From Candidatus Sabulitectum silens (GTDB taxonomy: Bacteria; Fermentibacterota; Fermentibacteria; Fermentibacterales; JCC-6), in NCBI GenBank assembly GCA_001875255.1, contig MJAN01000011.1:16738-80737 (forward strand): DNA of 64,000 nt, given 5' to 3'. Positions 60,882 to 64,000 of this stretch are shown one piece after another; positions within the stretch are counted from its first letter, which is position 1, and each line of letters begins with the position of its first letter. Below the pieces are notes generated by a model that searched no databases, was not told the origin of the DNA, and saw only the letters and a list, made by a program, of their open reading frames with translations. Position numbers and translations under genes: made by a program.

Positions 60882-61919
60882 ATGGAATGTGCTTTGAAAC
60901 TTGATTATAGAGATCGCGACAGAGAAATTCTCCAAGAAGCGCTGCGCAAACTACAGGATCAAATACCCGTGGGGAATTATGACATAGAGTGGGATGTTGC
61001 CACAGAAAAGGGCACCAGGTTTGACGCAGTATTGAGGTTTGAGAAAATACTGAACGATTATGCTGTGGAAATTCGCAGGAATCTAAATCCCTATATGCTT
61101 GAAGCTTTGGAATTTAACATGAAAACCAATGAGAATAAGGCAATCCTGGTAACCCATGAGGTAACACAACCAATTGCAAAAGAACTAAGAGAAAGAAACA
61201 TTCGGTTCATTGATACTTTGGGCAACATGTTCCTTTTCCAGAATGAACCCTACATCAATGTATACATCACCGATCACAAACCCAAAAAGCAAATTGCAGT
61301 AAAGCAACTTAATGCTTTCACATGGGCAAGACTGCAAGTGATATTGACTCTGCTGGCAAAGGAGGATGCAATCGACTTAACATATAGGGAGATAGCTTAT
61401 TTAGCCGGAGTAGCATTGGGGACTGTGAGCTGGACGATCAATGATTTGAGACAGCTAGGATACATTAGAAAGTACAAGCATAAACTCAAGATCATGAACA
61501 AAGAGAAACTTGTGTTCAAGTGGCTGGAAGAATATCCTGCAAAGATCCGTCCCAAACTCAACCCTAGAAGGTTCGATGTTCAAGATAGATACTGGTGGAT
61601 CCAAACGGATCTTGAGAGATATGGAGCCGTTCTTGGTGGCGAAACTGCAGCAGGAGTCATTACAAAATACCTGCATCCAGAAAAGGGTGTGCTTTATGTA
61701 CAGGGCGAAATCAATGAGCTTGCAATTGCGTTAAGATTGAAGGCGAATCCAAATGGAAGCCTTACAATTATGGACAAATTCTGGAAATGTGGGAATTTGC
61801 TTGTTAACGAAGTTCCTGTTGCACCTCCGATTATCGTATGTGCTGAACTGCTTGCTGAAGGTGGAGAAAGGAATAGAGAAACTGCTGACCTTATCATGAA
61901 GGACTTACATGTTGTATAG
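60882..61919 (+). CDS. abiEi: AbiEi-family antitoxin of a type IV toxin-antitoxin system
   Basis: 345 residues, intact. N-terminal domain (DYAVEIRRNLNPYMLEALEF, AILVTHEVTQPIAKELRERN, RFIDTLGNMFL) is of the AbiEi_2 type; a winged helix follows (DLTYREIAYLAGVALGTVSWTINDLRQLGYI), used for DNA binding and autorepression; the C-terminal part (GGETAAGVITKYLHPEKGVL) is the toxin-neutralising region. In AbiE systems the antitoxin counteracts a nucleotidyltransferase toxin and gives phage abortive infection. It overlaps the toxin gene by 11 bases. Ribosome site weak; the exact start is uncertain by a few codons. Confidence 0.88.
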   Translation: MECALKLDYRDRDREILQEALRKLQDQIPVGNYDIEWDVATEKGTRFDAVLRFEKILNDYAVEIRRNLNPYMLEALEFNMKTNENKAILVTHEVTQPIAKELRERNIRFIDTLGNMFLFQNEPYINVYITDHKPKKQIAVKQLNAFTWARLQVILTLLAKEDAIDLTYREIAYLAGVALGTVSWTINDLRQLGYIRKYKHKLKIMNKEKLVFKWLEEYPAKIRPKLNPRRFDVQDRYWWIQTDLERYGAVLGGETAAGVITKYLHPEKGVLYVQGEINELAIALRLKANPNGSLTIMDKFWKCGNLLVNEVPVAPPIIVCAELLAEGGERNRETADLIMKDLHVV

Positions 61920-62453
61920 CATTAGTGTAGACAGTGACAAGGCTCAAATCCTTTCTGAAATCAATGACCAGGCTGGGACGTTGAGAATCCCGTGGTTTCT
62001 ATGCGGAGCTTATTCCAGAGTACTTCTTTGCGAAAAGGCCCTGGGTACCAATGTTGGACGAGCAACATATGATCTCGATATTGGGATTTCTGTTGAGTCT
62101 CTTGATCAGTATAGGATTTTCAAAGATACCCTTTGTAGAAATGGTAACTTCAAGCGAAACAGGCACAAAGATGAACGACTCGATCATAGCAATGGGCTTT
62201 GGATAGATATTATCCCTTTCGGCAAATTTGCGAACCGGATGAAATGTATCACTGGAGCGAGGATGATGCATTCGAAATGAATGTACGAGGTTTTTCCGAT
62301 GCTTACTCATCAAGTGTAAGTTTAACAATAAATGAGAAGTTTGAGATCATGTGCGCAGGCTATCCTGAGCAGTTCGTACTTAAAGTGTGCTTTATGCGCG
62401 TACTTCCAGAAAATGCCTATGGATCTTCAGTTCGTTATCAGAGCCTGGAATGA
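61909..62453 (+). pseudogene. AbiEii-like nucleotidyltransferase toxin, broken
   Basis: Begins RIPWFLCGAYSRVLLCEKALG (usually 'GG-x-A' with catalytic loop), RATYDLDIGISVES (D-x-D metal site), LWIDIIPFGKF. A slip near 62225 continues as DEMYHWSEDDAFEMNVRGF, SLTINEKFEIMCAG, then the expected C-terminal kinase-like part is missing and replaced by unrelated sequence. With repair of the slip the core would be about 180 residues, short of the usual 270-300. The slip may be a sequence error, but the missing end looks real, so the toxin is probably inactive. Confidence 0.65.
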
Positions 62454-62510
62454 CCTACCCCGGAATCTGAGGGTTCAGATCACCAGAAAGTCCTGGACTC
62501 CGTCACATCA

Positions 62511-63036
62511 TCAGATCCTGATGCATCTCCTGGATACTGATCCTGTTTCCGTTCGCAGCACAAGAGTGTAGCACCCGACTGGAATCTCCGCCGTATCCCA
62601 GACTATGGAGTGATCTCCTGAGGAAAGGCTGCCTTCCTGCAGGACATCGACTTCGCGGCGGTGAATGTCGTATACGGTCAGTGAACTGCTGGTGGCTTCA
62701 GGCAGGAAGAAATGAACCTCCGAAGCTTCTGAAACAGGGTTCTCCATTATCTCAAGAAGCAAAGAACCATTGACAGAGTCAGTATTGGAGTCTCCAATTC
62801 CGGTTTGGATGGTCTTGTTAAGGAAAACCTCAATCCGGAAGGGATCTGGATAATGATGGGATGCAGTCACATAGTCAATATCGCCGTCAAGATCCTAGTC
62901 ATCAATATCAGATTGGTATAGTCCAAGACCTAAATCATCAACCCACCACCCGAATACCGGTGTTTGCACAAGAGAAGGCCAGGCTGAATCAGGACGGAAA
63001 TGAAAGCTCTGCCCTGATCTCATCTGGTAGATGGTG
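62511..63036 (-). pseudogene. 3' remnant of a secreted FG-GAP/VCBS protein with C-terminal sorting domain
   Basis: The last ~120 residues are open: NPVSEASEVHFFLPEATSSS, LTVYDIHRREVDVLQEG, GDHSIVWDTAEIPVGCYTLV, a type A sorting domain. Upstream in frame an FG-GAP-like calcium motif (SDIDD, stop, DLDGDIDYVTAS) contains a TAG at 62896-62894, and the coding pattern continues as WWVDDLGLGLYQ back to about 63036. There an IS91-type fragment on the other strand begins. So the 5' part of the gene is lost. Confidence 0.55.
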
Positions 63037-63040
63037 GAAA

Positions 63041-63172
63041 CGTTCCGCAGATACAGATGAGTACCTGGGGAAGTACGGTGCTCGAATCCTGCCCAGCCAC
63101 AGAAGGGTGATTGATGACATCATCGCCTGTCGGACACCTGCGTTAGGTGGGAGTCTATATACCTGCTCCTGC
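63041..63172 (+). mobile_element. IS91-family transposase fragment (zinc-binding N-terminus)
   Basis: DEYLGKYGARILPSHRRVI, DDIIACRTPALGGSLYTCSC match the start of IS91-type transposases, where 'CRT-x2-LGG-x-(L/Y)-x-C' precedes the zinc-binding cysteines. Only ~44 residues are recognisable; the following 'SCxNRHC' part is decayed and no catalytic Tyr domain follows. It marks a past insertion or rearrangement. Confidence 0.6.
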
Positions 63173-63330
63173 GTCCCAAAGATAAATGGAATCCACGCAA
63201 TAGCAGGAAAATGGATTAAATTTGGCATCAGCTAAAGCGAGGGAATTTCGTGCTTGACTCCTGCCATTGGTACTACTATTCTAAACCAAACAAGTTTTGA
63301 CCGTTTATCTTTATCACGGAGGCTCGTGGC

Positions 63331-64000
63331 ATTAAGGCTCTTCTAACAACAAGTCTGGTATTAGCAATAATCGCCCTTGCTGCATGTGGCGATGACAGTA
63401 CAGGACCATCATCGGAGCTTACACCGTCGACGCTTTCTCTTGAATTTACCGGTGATTCTTCAAAGGTTGATCAGGAAAACACTAGAAGTGTATCAACTGA
63501 AATTGATAATCCAAGGCCAACAGGCATTCGGGCAGCTACAGGACCCAAAGGCGGTTGTGAAGTAACTGCTACTTGGACATTGTGTACAGATTCTGGTTTC
63601 GATAATTACTCACTATACAGATCCGAATCATCGGGTATTTCTTCTGATCCTTCTGCCGCTGATGTACTAGGAGTGTTTTCAGACCCCAGTACTTCAAGCT
63701 ATGTAGACAATGATGTGGATTGGTCTACAGAGTATTACTATGCTTTGAAAAATACCGATACTGATAACAACAGTGCATGGAGTAACGAATGTTCCATCAC
63801 TACTCCTTCATCTGGTGGTGGAGGTAACTCTTATCCGGATAGCGTTGTAGCAACGATAAATGTTGGCGATTATCCATGGGGAATTTGCTCTCTTCCCTCT
63901 GGGGATTATGTGTATGTGGTGAATTACTACGATCATAATGTTTCGGTCATCCGAACGTCTGACAACAGCATTGTTGCTACCGTGAATGTTGGCTATTATC
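63331..64000 (+). CDS. Beta-propeller (YVTN/YncE-like) lipoprotein, 5' part; apparent ATT start
   Basis: Runs off the right edge; ~223 residues visible. The reading frame gives a lipoprotein signal (KALLTTSLVLAIIALAACGD, lipobox LAAC). A fibronectin type III-like domain follows (CEVTATWTLCTDSGFDNYSL, YVDNDVDWSTEYYYALKN), then a Gly/Ser linker and propeller repeats (VVATINVGDYPWGICSLPSG, YVYVVNYYDHNVSVIRTSD). The codon before KAL is ATT, eight bases after GGAGG; no ATG, GTG or TTG is in frame between the preceding TGA and the signal peptide. A surface ligand-binding or sensing role is likely for such repeats; the exact function is unknown. Confidence 0.75.
   Translation, partial: MKALLTTSLVLAIIALAACGDDSTGPSSELTPSTLSLEFTGDSSKVDQENTRSVSTEIDNPRPTGIRAATGPKGGCEVTATWTLCTDSGFDNYSLYRSESSGISSDPSAADVLGVFSDPSTSSYVDNDVDWSTEYYYALKNTDTDNNSAWSNECSITTPSSGGGGNSYPDSVVATINVGDYPWGICSLPSGDYVYVVNYYDHNVSVIRTSDNSIVATVNVGYY

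Overview
The window looks like a stretch of a G+C-rich, strictly anaerobic, fermentative bacterium. Supporting genes are a single-chain pyruvate:ferredoxin oxidoreductase (nifJ), a NAD-coupled group 3d type [NiFe]-hydrogenase (hoxFUYH) with its maturation genes, and an operon of Mrp/MinD ATPases and NifX-type proteins like the 'orange protein' (ORP) loci of anaerobes. Three secreted proteins end in a C-terminal module like the type 9 secretion sorting domain ('G-x-Y-x-L-x...' strand plus basic end), and SatD and DUF3307 genes are paired. This combination suggests an FCB-type candidate lineage such as Fermentibacterota/Hyd24-12. That placement is inference; no rRNA or complete marker gene is present to fix it.

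A technical point governs the whole annotation. About 55-60 genes-internal frame breaks occur, by my count, and nearly all behave as one missing base, mostly in short homopolymers. They hit essential genes (asnS, nifJ, hypF). I therefore treat them as probable consensus errors, join the pieces into single genes and give the approximate break points.

Layout. 1-10.6 kb: an aminotransferase (partial), an XPD/DinG-like helicase with a nuclease-like N-terminus, a Glu-rich repeat lipoprotein, RNase HIII, DUF3108, a glycosyltransferase, a second aminotransferase, DUF4416, an arylamine N-acetyltransferase-like enzyme, a radical SAM protein and a conserved unknown. 10.8-15.8 kb: asnS and nifJ. 15.8-20.1 kb: a MATE exporter, a secreted GH18 protein and a secreted unknown. 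20.2-20.9 kb: twin RRM RNA-binding proteins with twin promoters. 21-26.5 kb: the ORP-like operon (NifX, DUF5320, NifX, MinD, MinD, Mrp, NifX in transcription order) behind a -24/-12 promoter and a PAS-type sigma-54 activator. 26.5-38.8 kb: lipoproteins, transporters (GDT1, MFS, CorA, SLC13), DNA-deoxyinosine glycosylase, peptidases and GNAT. 39-44 kb: a four-gene operon of acyltransferase, DUF6320 membrane protein, Fe-S/FAD oxidoreductase and acyl-reductase-like SDR. 44-45.6 kb: SatD and DUF3307 genes, visibly lower in G+C. 45.9-56 kb: hoxF-hoxU-hoxY-hoxH-protease-response regulator-hypF-hypC-hypD-hypE, one long co-directional operon. 56.4-57.9 kb: an ABC-F protein.

From about 58 kb to the end the DNA is A+T-rich and carries a HipA/YjjJ-type kinase with a repeat operator, a tRNA 3'-arm remnant, an AbiE system with a broken toxin gene, a disrupted FG-GAP/sorting-domain gene, an IS91-family fragment and the start of a beta-propeller lipoprotein. 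I read this part as an accessory island.

Metabolically the centre of the window fits together: NifJ makes reduced ferredoxin from pyruvate, Hox exchanges electrons between NAD(H) and H2, and the Hyp proteins and the endopeptidase build the Ni-Fe site.
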